Assembly (NCBI GenBank): GCA_951217055.1
Contig: OX578280.1
Span: forward strand, 248,001-312,000
Length of the DNA: 64,000 bases
Source: Gerris lacustris
Lineage: Eukaryota; Arthropoda; Insecta; Hemiptera; Gerridae
Direction: 5' to 3'
A program made the position numbers and the translations under genes. This document shows positions 54,071 to 64,000 of this stretch, piece after piece. How positions within the stretch are numbered: position 1 is the first letter of the stretch; each line of letters opens with the position of its first letter. Below the pieces are notes generated by a model. That model did no database searches and had not been told where the DNA came from. It saw nothing but the letters and a program-made list of their open reading frames with translations.

Positions 54071-57000
54071 GACAGCTTTTTCGCAGCACGTGGAGTTGAA
54101 GTTGTATACGACACTGCATGATAATTATTTTTTAATAAAGATCCCAACAAAAACACAAGTGTAAAAAAATAAGCTACGTCTCGCGTAAAAAGTTGTGAGA
54201 TGATAGGTTTAGCCAAGTCTCCCACTGCCCGAGTAAGTTCTACTTAGGTCTAATTTATCCAGTGCAAGTATACATGAGGTGTGTCTGTCCCTCTCTCTCT
54301 TCTCTTTCCCAAATCACGTTAACGTTAGTTAAAGACAAAATAGAATGTTAGTTAAGAAAGCGGTTAATAAGTTAAGCTTCGTATAATAAATTAATTAAGT
54401 AATAGATAAGTTGATATGACAGACTCACATGACTAGATAATAATAAATATAAATATATGAGTAATAGCAACAATAATAAATATATAATAATTCTAAATTA
54501 AAAATGTTCCCTACAATGATAAATTTGAGTAACCCTAAATATAATTAAATTTGTTAAAAATAAATAACAATACAAAGAATTTAACAAGGAGCAACAAGAA
54601 TTTAAATATATATATATATATATAAATTAAATCTAATAAAGTGAGCCCACAACAATAAATTAAATTGTTACCAAAACGCAAAATGATCAACATAGATTCG
54701 ACTAGAGCTAGAGGGTGATTCTCAAATGAAGGCTGTAGACTGTAGATTCTCAGCAGTTGAGGAATTCGGAAGAACTGAAGTAATGCAGTCAACCACCAGA
54801 GCGTACGTAGAGACTTGAGCTTCATGTATGCGTGAGACCAGTCGGCAGGAAGTCTGACCAAGGCATCTATTGAACGTTGTTTGGCCGGTACCGTTGATGT
54901 CATCATTGCAACTTTGGACTGGCAAGCCAAACCTGCCGTTAAAACGTCCAGTTAGATACGAAAATTCTTAGGGAAAAAACTTTAGGGTCGACGATGAATA
55001 TGAATATACTCTCTAGTTAGGATGTTTTTAGGATACTTATTAATATAATAAACAACGTATGAAACACGAAAAAAATAGATCAAAATCCCCCCAACAACGC
55101 CACGCAACGTTGTTGCCTGAATAATAGATGTTAATATGAGATAAAGGCAATATTTGGCACGGTAATTCATACATCTTTGTGCCTTCTTCCACGATTTTCA
55201 CGCGGAGGGGGTAGAAAATGTTAGATATAAAATTAAATAATTACAAGATAAAAATAACTTTTTATATACTACGTTTTTTTTTTTAAATTTTCTGTTGAAT
55301 CATATGTAATGTTGATAATATACGTATAATTGTCATTGTTATAAGCTTTTATTTAACTTGTAATATTTGTATGTATGTATGTATGTTCGGGTCAAATGTT
55401 GCAACTGAATTTTAAGGCAGTTATCCTCAACCGATTGAATTGAAATTTTGCATACACGTTTAGTTTGGATGACAATGCATGGTTAGCTAAGTGACGTCAT
55501 TCTAAATCCAATATGGTGGGCAACCCAATATGGTGGACTAGTTTTCTTTTTAGCACGCCCATGATATGGGTATCAAATGAAAGGGTTTGGTGAGAAGAAT
55601 ACGAATAAAAGCTTGTATTTACAAATATTTTTTTTTTTGAATCAACTTATTATAATATAATGTTAGTGAAAAAAAAATAGTTCCGAATTTATTTACTTCA
55701 CATAAATGACAACCATCTAGAGAGCTGATCTTAATCCTATAAAAGGACAAATCATTGTACAACGGAAACTAAACCGTGCAATTGATATGCCCCCATGTAG
55801 GGACAGTAAGAGAAGAAAAAGAAAAATGTGTACAAGTAAAGAAGTACAGATGCAGAAAAATTAAACCGATACCTGGGACACAAGTGTAAACAAACCTGGT
55901 GGATTTTTTTCGAACTAACTTTTCATACAGCTAAATTTGCTGAAAACGAATTAAATTCTGCTAAAAGTATTAAAATAATGCGTTTTCATCGTGTTCAGAG
56001 CTATTCTAAAAGTTTCAAATGTCTAGCTACTCGGGAAGTTAGTTAAAAATCTATTTAAATATTTGTACTGGACAAACAAACAAACAAACAAACATATAAA
56101 GAAACAAACAAATATGAAAGCAAGCTAATAAAAACGTAGTAAAAAAAAGTCCATTCATGCACCATGACTTAATGAGCGAATTTTCAAAGAAATCTGCGTT
56201 TTATTGGCTTATGATAATATAGGAAAATTTTGGTTTAGAATTTGCTCGGGTGAAAAAAAAAAATTGGTACACAGGGGTACGGGGTACAAAAGTCAAAATA
56301 GTATTTACCCTTCAAGATGCATGTCGTTGGAAAGCTCTTTAAGAGTACAGTAATTGTTGTTATTTACACTTTTATCATATTTTCACATAAAAGGGGGGTA
56401 AAATGGAAAAAACGCGTTTTTTGACCCTATATGGTCAAAATTTGACCCCTAAATGGACTCAAAAAAATCTGGCCAACGAACTCATCCTTTCTTTTGATAT
56501 TATTGACATTTTAAAATTTGTTTGAAATTCTTAAGTGCATCCCAAGGGGAGATATCGTCTGGAGTGACACATATATACATACATACATAAAAAAAAGTGT
56601 TAAATTTCAGGAATCGATTCAGAATGGTCTAAAACGGATTTCCATGGAAAAATTTTTCAAAAATTCACATTACAAAAATTTTGAAGCCATTGCAATAGCG
56701 TAATTTTCTTTGAAAATTCGCTAATAAGAGGAATGAAGGATTTTGAACAAGCATTTAGATATATCGTCGGCTTGGAAGAAGACTGTCACAAAACCGTGTT
56801 TTCAAATTTTACAGGAGAAGCAAAAGAAAAAAGTGACTATTTTTGATGTCGAATTTATTGACCTTATGGTTGTTGGATTTGCTTTATATTATAATAACTT
56901 CTTCTATATACTTCAGAAAACCTAGCCATACTACTACTTTTTACATATTGCTCAGTGCTTAATTTTTAGGCAATTTTTCAATTAAAATCAGTACTTGTGA

Positions 57001-57464
57001 CGATATTCCATAAAAAAGAGTAAGCAAATTGCATATTAGTACATAAGGGTTTATAATAATTTGGTAAAACATTTTACAAATTAACATCATTTATTTACTA
57101 AAATTAAAAGTACAAAAATCAAAATCATACATAAACTATATAACATGTCTAATAAAACGAGATCAGGCACAATTCTATTCAGTCTTTGTCTTTAGTTAGT
57201 AAATTCAGTGTTGAAATAAATAGGAACTGTAAGTGACAAGGCTATTGCATTTAGACAAGTAACTTATTTTTAAATGTTCTTTTGTTTCATATAATTCTTC
57301 TTAAATAAATAAAGACAAAAATAATAATACTGAAAATCAATTGACTTAGGTTCTTAGTCTATATAAAAATAATAATACTGAAAATCAATTGACTTAGGTT
57401 CTTAGTCTATACTAGTGCCTATAAATATAATATCACTTTTCCATATTTATATAATAATGACATT
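53134..57464. repeat. 4.33-kb tandem duplication, unit 2
   Basis: Second unit of the duplication, with the same contents in the same order: family S bodies (53180-53970), A run (54041-54069), BEL relic, family R (55651-56166) and the ggggtacggggtac block (56263). It ends at taataatgacatt, after which unique sequence follows. Confidence 0.9.
54722..54940 (-). pseudogene. BEL/Pao protease-region relic, second copy
   Basis: Same sequence as 50392-50610 by duplication, including STYALVVDCITSVLPNS on the minus strand. Confidence 0.5.
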
Positions 57465-57948
57465 TAGATTTTCCAAATTACCTTGGACTCTATGGCACAC
57501 AATCTTTTAAGTTGTTACACATTTAAAATAAAGATAGAAATAGGAAAATATAAATACTGATTTCTATAATTTATTCAAATTGAATATTGATTGAATGAAA
57601 TAAAATGAGATCATAAAATGCCATGACAATGAAAAGTAAAAACAGTCAAATTGAAATAATTTGACACACAAATAAAACATTTAAAAAAATAAAAACAGTT
57701 TTGAGTCTTTATTAAGGAATCGATAAATAATTATACAATCATTGCTGCAATAAACATTCAAATGCATAAGCAGTATATCATGCATAGGTATTGTACGCTA
57801 TGCTTGTATTTTTCTTACTTATTAAAAAAAATAGATATAGTATAAAACATAATATCAGGTAGGTATAAAAAGTTAAAAAAAGAAAGAAAAAATATTATGA
57901 TGATTAAAATTCAAACACAAATAAAACAAGTTATACATTTTTATGTTT
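57465..57948. other. Spacer without a recognisable gene
   Basis: Unique-looking AT-rich sequence following the duplication. Confidence 0.4.
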
Positions 57949-58179
57949 TCATAAAATGAAGGAATATTTTTTTTTACTTATTAATTGAACTAAAGCGTCC
58001 TTTTTTACCATTGAGTCCAGTTTTTGTTTATAAGCTGATGTTAGTTTAACCTTTTTTATTTCGGTTGATTTCCATCTTGCTGTTAAACTTTTGTCTTCCA
58101 AACAACTTAAATTGATAATAACATCATCTTCACAAGGCCTGGAGTCCAGGTATCCCACGGAACAATCTACTGCCTCCAA
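57949..58179 (-). CDS. Unassigned 76-codon frame, possible terminal exon
   Basis: The minus-strand frame contains PCEDDVIINLSCLEDKSLTA, then KLTSAYKQKLDSMVKKDALV and a lysine-rich end. Its composition is protein-like, with charged residues well mixed and few low-complexity runs. A ggcag acceptor-like string lies just upstream, near codon 2 of the frame. I recognise no family, there is no clear poly(A) signal, and no other exon is seen. It could be the last exon of a host gene or a fragment of an unknown element. Confidence 0.2.
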   Translation of the reverse strand: MEAVDCSVGYLDSRPCEDDVIINLSCLEDKSLTARWKSTEIKKVKLTSAYKQKLDSMVKKDALVQLISKKKYSFIL

Positions 58180-59160
58180 TTAGATTAGAGGGTGCTCAAC
58201 TCCACCCCAATGCTGATAAGAAAGTTATAATCAAAATAACATACACATGAATGACAATAGTCACTAGTCACCCACGCGACCACTGCAGGGTTAAAACTCC
58301 GATTGGTAAATAAATATAGGGAATACGACGGAGAACACATAGATAAGAAGTAGTAGGGTTAACGATTTCGTGAATGACGAAAGGTTACTAATCTACGGTT
58401 GACAATTCTAAAAAATAATTGTTATAAAATTATATTTATTCATTTAAATAAAGCTTTATTTTAGTGGACAACTGTTATAAAATAATAATATTGTTACAAA
58501 ATTATATAAATGTAGATAACATTGTATGCAAGAGGGTCACTTTTTTAAAAAATAATTGTTTTAAAAAAAAAAAAAAATAATTGTTTTGATCAAAATTGTC
58601 ATAATATCGCACGTATGACGTTTTGATCAATTCATTTAATAAATATTTTATGGGTTTAATAGTCACAAAAGCATTTGTGTCGTTATTGAACAAAAATGAG
58701 ATATAAATGTCTTCTTACCTTATTATGAAGACTGCAAGAAACACTTTTGTGACAGTTTATTAAAAAAAACGCGACGTTTCCACTTAGATGCCAAGTTGAA
58801 CACTGATTTGTTACAGTTTAGACCATAATACTAATACAAACCTCTCTAATGTCAGACTGGCATTTCACTCATTCTGGCGTTCTGTGTTTGTACTAGAAAT
58901 ATGACAATATTCTACATAAAAGTACTACTCCTTAGGAGTGTTTTGGTACAAAAAAAAGGGTTTCTCAAAAAATCGGTTTTGTGACGGTCTTCTTCCAAAC
59001 CGTCGATATGTATATAGATAGGTTTAGATCTCACATGTTTTGTTTTTTAGGGTTTCATTGGTAAAACCAAAAAAAAGAAACTATTATAGTTTCGTTCCAT
59101 TGTCTGTCTGTCTGTCTGTACGGTTCCAATAACTTTTGAATCAAAAGAGATTAAAACATG
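58180..59160. other. Spacer with a repeat fragment at 58975-59020
   Basis: The fragment (gtgacggtcttcttccaaac) is the inverse of 52433-52468. A tgtctgtctgtctgt run at 59100-59117 starts another insect-type repeat. No gene is seen. Confidence 0.45.
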
Positions 59161-59169
59161 AAAATTGTA

Positions 59170-60560
59170 TTTTTACTTTCTCATACAAAGAGAAAGTATT
59201 GTGCAGTGGCGTAGGAATTCATTTTTGACGGGGGTGGCTCGGCTAAATGGGGGGGGGGGGGGGGGGGGTAGATACTCTTTATCAGACTGCAACCTATCCT
59301 CTCTCTACACCCTCCCTATAGAAGGGGGGTCCGGGGGTCGGGAAAATTTTGGAAAATAAACGTTCAAAAACAGCATTTTAAGCAGTTGTAGACATATTTT
59401 AGAGCAGTTCAAATATTCGTAGGTTTCGACTTTTTAGAGAACAAATTTAAATAAGTATTTCGTCTTTTTCTCATGATGTCTATCAAAATTTAATAAATGT
59501 ATAAGAATAAATTGTATACACTGTTTAAAAAGTAAAAATTAGATTTTATGCACTATTTGAAAGTATGAAAATAAATAAATTCAGATTGAGGTAAAGTGAA
59601 TGGAGTCAAAAACAATTTACCATTCTCAGTTTGACACGATTCGCGAGAGAGCTAGGACCTGACTAAAGAATCAAAAAAGGCCGGGTAAAGAGGAAAGAGA
59701 AGAGAAGTCTCCTTATCTTGCTAAAATTCATAGTTGATAATGTCTAGAAGAATAAGGGTGGTTCAACCCCCTACAACGACCGTGGTTGTTTTTTGATAAA
59801 CGGGGTTTGAGCCGCGCTTCTGAAACTACTGATAGCAAGTTGACAAAAATCAGTCTGATAAATAGAACGAAACTTTCTTGTCATCAACGACAGAGCAGGT
59901 GCTGTTTTTTTTTATCGACTCAGTTGATCACGTCATTAAGATTTTATTTAGTTTAGTGTTGGTGAGAAATAGAAGTCATGATAATTCTTTGTGATGTACC
60001 GACTGCCGACTTGTTGGCTTTACTAGCCGCCCTTATCTTCCTATTTAAACCCACCCTTCGCGTGCGTCGGCACTTCAAATAAATGAAATGTTTATAATAT
60101 AATACCAGTTTATTAATGTTAAAAACATTTATTTGAAATAAAATATAAATGTATTATTTTCCAAATCATTCAACAAAATGTTAAGCATGTACTAATTTTT
60201 ATTTTATTTGTAATTTTTTTCCCCTTCAAATCTGACGGGAGGGGGGGGGGGGGGGCTCGAGCCCGATAGCCCCCCCCGTTCCTACGCCACTGGTATTGTG
60301 ATGGCGCAAAGATTTGATTTTGAGGTTTTGATGGATTTACACGTTTTGAGGTCCCCTGAGTCCAAAAAAGTGGTTTAAAAAAAATATCGGTCTGACGTCT
60401 GTGCACACGCGTGGAGCCTAAACTACTGGGCCGATTTTTACGAAATTTGGCATACATGTTCAGAAAAATCACACCCCGAGGCGAAATCGAGAAATGAATT
60501 TTAGCTCCAAATTTGGGGGCGCTACTCCCCAAAAACTCAAAAAAATTATTTCTAGAAAAC
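59170..60560 (+). repeat. Hairpin-headed dispersed repeat, split by a hAT insertion
   Basis: tttttactttctcatacaaa followed by gagaaagtattgtg (to 59203) continues after the inserted element with gtattgtgatggcgcaaag (60293 on) and ttgaggtcccctgagtcc. The same head (tttttacttttcctcac ... gtaggaaaagtattg) and body (agacctcctgagt) occur at 29081-29190, so it is the same family. Confidence 0.65.
59204..60292. mobile_element. hAT-type non-autonomous element with perfect 8-bp target duplication
   Basis: gtattgtg stands at 59196-59203 and again at 60293-60300. The ends cagtggcgtaggaa (59204-59217) and ttcctacgccactg (60279-60292) are exact reverse complements. CAGTGGCG is a common hAT terminus. The 1089-bp interior has G runs next to both ends (about 59250-59268 and 60240-60255), mirrored by C runs, and no transposase. 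Confidence 0.93.
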
Positions 60561-60968
60561 AGTTCCGACGATTTTGATTGAAAATGTCTAAAGTGTAGTC
60601 CAATTAAATACGAATCTTACGATATAATAAGTTGTTTTCCCGGGAAAAATCTTAGTTCCTGAGAATAATAGCTTTAAACGCGGACAGAGAGGGGTCGGGT
60701 CCGATTATCCGCCAAGGTGAAGTTATTTTTAAGATTATTTTGTTTTAATTTTTGAAATGAAAGTTAATGAGAAAGTTTGTCTGAGTTGTTTCGGACCGAT
60801 TTTTTTCCTCATTTTTGGGACCTTCTTATGGGGTGGTGGGTCACCACCCCAAGGTGGGGGACCACGAAAGGTTCGTAACGGCAACAATGTGACTACGTAG
60901 TTGTGGTGACTACAAATTGTAGTTAAAGCCTGGATTAAAATGTGCTTAACCTACAATTTTTACTGGTC
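60561..60968. other. Spacer without a recognisable gene
   Basis: Contains the small inverted pair ggggtggtgggtcaccacccc near 60831-60851. Nothing else is seen. Confidence 0.4.
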
Positions 60969-61277
60969 TTATATTACTTTGCTTTGTAAGTTTCATCGCA
61001 CATTTCCGTTTCCCCAATTTTGACCCACTTCCCGTGATTCAATCTTTCCCAAATTTTGCACATAGATACAACTAAGATGAAGAATACAGAAACCAAAAAT
61101 AATAAAAAAAAAAAAAAAAAAATGGCGTCAAATTTATTTGCTTTTCAAGTTTCATCGCACACCTATTACCCCAATTTTGAACCACTTACCGTTATATAAT
61201 CTTTCCCAAGTTTTGCACATAGATACAACTAAGGTGAAGAATACAGAAACCAAAAAAAAAAAAAAAAAAAAAAAAAT
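60969..61277. repeat. Two-copy tandem repeat with A-run ends
   Basis: aagtttcatcgcaca and ttttgcacatagatacaact with gaagaatacagaaaccaaaa occur at about 60987-61100 and 61148-61250. Each is followed by a run of A. Two poly(A)-ended copies side by side suggest a small retroposed or tandemly inserted SINE-like unit. Confidence 0.7.
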
Positions 61278-62341
61278 TGAAAATAAGACTAGTTTTGAAA
61301 AATGGCATTTTTATATTAATTATTATTGTTGCATTTACTATATTTTACAGTAACAGCAACTAAAGTGTAATTGCTACAACGGTATTTATGATTCGTCCAA
61401 CTGCATTTATCTTTGCTGAAACTAATAATTTCGTTCTGTAAAGTGTTAATCCGAGATTATTAGCGGACTCAACTAAAGTAGAAGATGCTTCAACTATAAT
61501 GTAAAGTTAATAGTCTGGTCACTGCAAGTATGAGTTAGTAGCTTCTGCAAAACTTGTATTTACAGCAAACATAAATTTGCTGTCGTAAATAATAAGTTTG
61601 CTGCTGTTTACAATTGTTGTAACGGAAACTATATAAATTTATTTATTTGTTAGCTCAACTACCATTAAAGTTGCTGCAACCAGTGTGTTATTTACCGCAG
61701 ACATTTTTACAGTCACATCTCCTGTAATGTTGGCTGCAGTTACTATTTTAATGATATCCCCAACTACCTAATTGATGCTTCAATTGATTATTCAGTCGTG
61801 TCAACTATGTAATTCAGTTCCCTCACCTAAGTATATAGTACCTTCTACTATACTAGTGATGCTAGTGATACTAGTGTCTTATATTATCACCCATACTATG
61901 TTCTCAATATTGCTAGCAGGATAATTTTTCGGTGAAAACCTAACATATTCTTATTCAACCTGAAGAGAGCTTTAAAATTATTTTACGTAACACAGCATAT
62001 AAGAATGTGCTTACTTTTTAACACCCTCATCCCTGTCACATTAGTTGCAAAACTTTTGTAACAATAGTAACATGTTCATTTGCAACTCATAAAGCCCTTT
62101 AAAATAATGTATGGCATGTCATGCTGACTACAATCTTCCTCTTTAATCGTTAAATATTGGCCCCAATCTTAAATTTAAAATTGTTAAACGAAGCCGAGAT
62201 GCTGTGAGCCGAATTTAATTTCGAATAAGTCGCAAATTCTCGGGTAGCTAAAACTGTTTTCCTTTCATCCTAACATAATCCTTATTTAATAAAGTTATTG
62301 TAGGCCCCGCTGGCCTGTTTTTACCTACATTATCTATATTC
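61278..62341. other. Quasi-repetitive gct/gca/act-rich stretch, then spacer
   Basis: From 61340 to about 61960 words such as acagcaactaaagt, gttgctgcaacc, gatgcttcaact and ttggctgcagttact recur at irregular intervals. This gives short frames rich in Ala, Thr and Val with frequent breaks. It could be a decayed coding minisatellite. 61960-62341 shows nothing recognisable. Confidence 0.35.
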
Positions 62342-64000
62342 GCTCGCAACGCTCGCTTGTTTATACAGCATTTTTACTTAATATTTATTATATAAGTTTA
62401 TTGCAGGCTCGCAACGCTCGCTTGTTTATACAGCATTTTTACTTAATATTTATTATATAAGTTTATTGCAGGCTCGCAACGCTCGCTTGTTTATACAGCA
62501 TTTTTACTTACTATTTATTATATAAGTTTATTGCAGGCTCGCAACGCTCGCTTGTTTATACAGCATTTTTACTTAATATTTATTATATAAGTTTATTGCA
62601 GGCTCGCAACGCTCGCTTGTTTATACAGCATTTTTACTTAATATTTATTATATAAGTTTATTGCAGGCTCGCAACGCTCGCTTGTTTATTCAGCATTTTT
62701 ACTTAATATTTATTATATAAGTTTATTGCAGGCTCGCAACGCTCGCTTGTTTATTCAGCATTTTTACTTAATATTTATTATATAAGTTTATTGCAGGCTC
62801 GCAACGCTCGCTTGTTTATACAGCATTTTTACTTAATATTTATTATATAAGTTTATTGCAGGCTCGCAACGCTCGCTTGTTTATTCAGCATTTTTACTTA
62901 ATATTTATTATATAAGTTTATTGCAGGCTCGCAACGCTCGCTTGTTTATACAGCATTTTTACTTAATATTTATTATATAAGTTTATTGCAGGCTCGCAAC
63001 GCTCGCTTGTTTATTCAGCATTTTTACTTAATATTTATTATATAAGTTTATTGCAGGCTCGCAACGCTCGCTTGTTTATTCAGCATTTTTACTTAATATT
63101 TATTATATAAGTTTATTGCAGGCTCGCAACGCTCGCTTGTTTATACAGCATTTTTACTTAATATTTATTATATAAGTTTATTGCAGGCTCGCAACGCTCG
63201 CTTGTTTATTCAGCATTTTTACTTAATATTTATTATATAAGTTTATTGCAGGCTCGCTACGCTCGCTTGTTTTTTCAGCATTTTTACTTAATATTTATTA
63301 TATAAGTTTATTGCAGGCTCGCAACGCTCGCTTGTTTATTCAGCATTTTTACTTAATATTTATTATATAAGTTTATTGCAGGCTCGCAACGCTCGCTTGT
63401 TTATTCAGCATTTTTACTTAATATTTATTATATAAGTTTATTGCAGGCTCGCAACGCTCGCTTGTTTATACAGCATTTTTACTTAATATTTATTATATAA
63501 GTTTATTGCAGGCTCGCAACGCTCGCTTGTTTATTCAGCATTTTTACTTAATATTTATTATATAAGTTTATTGCAGGCTCGCAACGCTCGCTTGTTTATT
63601 CAGCATTTTTACTTAATATTTATTATATAAGTTTATTGCAGGCTCGCAACGCTCGCTTGTTTATACAGCATTTTTACTTAATATTTATTATATAAGTTTA
63701 TTGCAGGCTCGCAACGCTCGCTTGTTTATTCAGCATTTTTACTTAATATTTATTATATAAGTTTATTGCAGGCTCGCAACGCTCGCTTGTTTATTCAGCA
63801 TTTTTACTTAATATTTATTATATAAGTTTATTGCAGGCTCGCAACGCTCGCTTGTTTATACAGCATTTTTACTTAATATTTATTATATAAGTTTATTGCA
63901 GGCTGGCTACGCTCGCTTGTTTATTCAGCATTTTTACTTAATATTTATTATATAAGTTTATTGCAGGCTCGCAACGCTCGCTTGTTTATACAGCATTTTT
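62342..64000. repeat. 65-bp satellite array, 25.5 copies, open at the window edge
   Basis: Monomers start at 62342 and every 65 bases. Each holds gctcgcaacgctcgcttgtt then tatacagcatttttactta and atatttattatataagttta. The main variation is A or T in ttatac/ttattc. Rare variants are gctcgctac with gtttttt (63252), gctggctac (63902) and ttactattt (62472). There is no length change across the array, which indicates strong homogenisation. Confidence 0.98.

Noticed and set aside
62342..64000. CRISPR-like reading of the regularly spaced repeats at the window end
   Set aside because: The whole 65-bp unit is repeated with no unique spacers, and the context is animal nuclear DNA. It is a satellite.

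Overview
The window looks like repeat-dominated nuclear DNA from an arthropod, most likely an insect. It is strongly AT-rich and has no bacterial-type gene spacing. It carries animal retroelement lineages (BEL/Pao, Jockey, RTE and Penelope-like) and hAT-style short transposons with 8-bp target duplications. It also has many copies of short insect-type repeats whose tails contain chains of gac/gtc-rich tetranucleotides. I could not place the species. I found no host protein gene that I can defend. Two weak candidates for host exons are listed at low confidence.

Layout. 1-3381: spacer with a 53-bp minisatellite. 3382-6961: two Penelope-like 3' parts arranged head to head as a large inverted repeat; the right arm carries a 579-bp insertion. 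6962-16720: a nested locus in which a BEL/Pao LTR element sits inside an antisense Jockey reverse transcriptase gene, just beside its FADD motif. The locus is a partial tandem duplication: a BEL element with a truncated pol, then a second flank plus LTR that looks like a solo LTR with perfect GCTAT target duplications. 17050-22530: an RTE-type element split by a palindrome-rich repeat. 22531-30000: MITEs, a hAT-like fragment, an (AT)n block and a 5S-promoter-like repeat. 31190-37990: hAT MITEs, tRNA-headed repeats and many long G/C homopolymers. 38190-44640: BEL LTR relics, one with an internal 38-bp expansion, and a decayed Jockey-type RT broken by a 28-bp minisatellite and a MITE. 45345-48470: two fold-back elements, one with a core-promoter-like loop and one with a tRNA-like core. 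48802-57464: a near-identical 4.33-kb tandem duplication. 57465-62341: spacer, a hAT MITE with a perfect 8-bp duplication, and A-rich repeats. 62342-64000: a 65-bp satellite running off the window edge.

The only long intact reading frame is the BEL gag-pol. It retains zinc knuckles, protease, reverse transcriptase, RNase H and the integrase DDE triad, but it is cut directly after the integrase catalytic glutamate. The other coding pieces are decayed. The most unusual signals are a tandem array of three-hairpin units in the BEL leader, a fold-back element enclosing a tRNA-like sequence, a shared TATA/initiator module with identical 31-bp spacing in two places, the duplicated BEL/solo-LTR locus, and a three-monomer pattern within the terminal satellite. 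Nothing was aligned by computer. All repeat matches were found by reading, so identity levels are qualitative.
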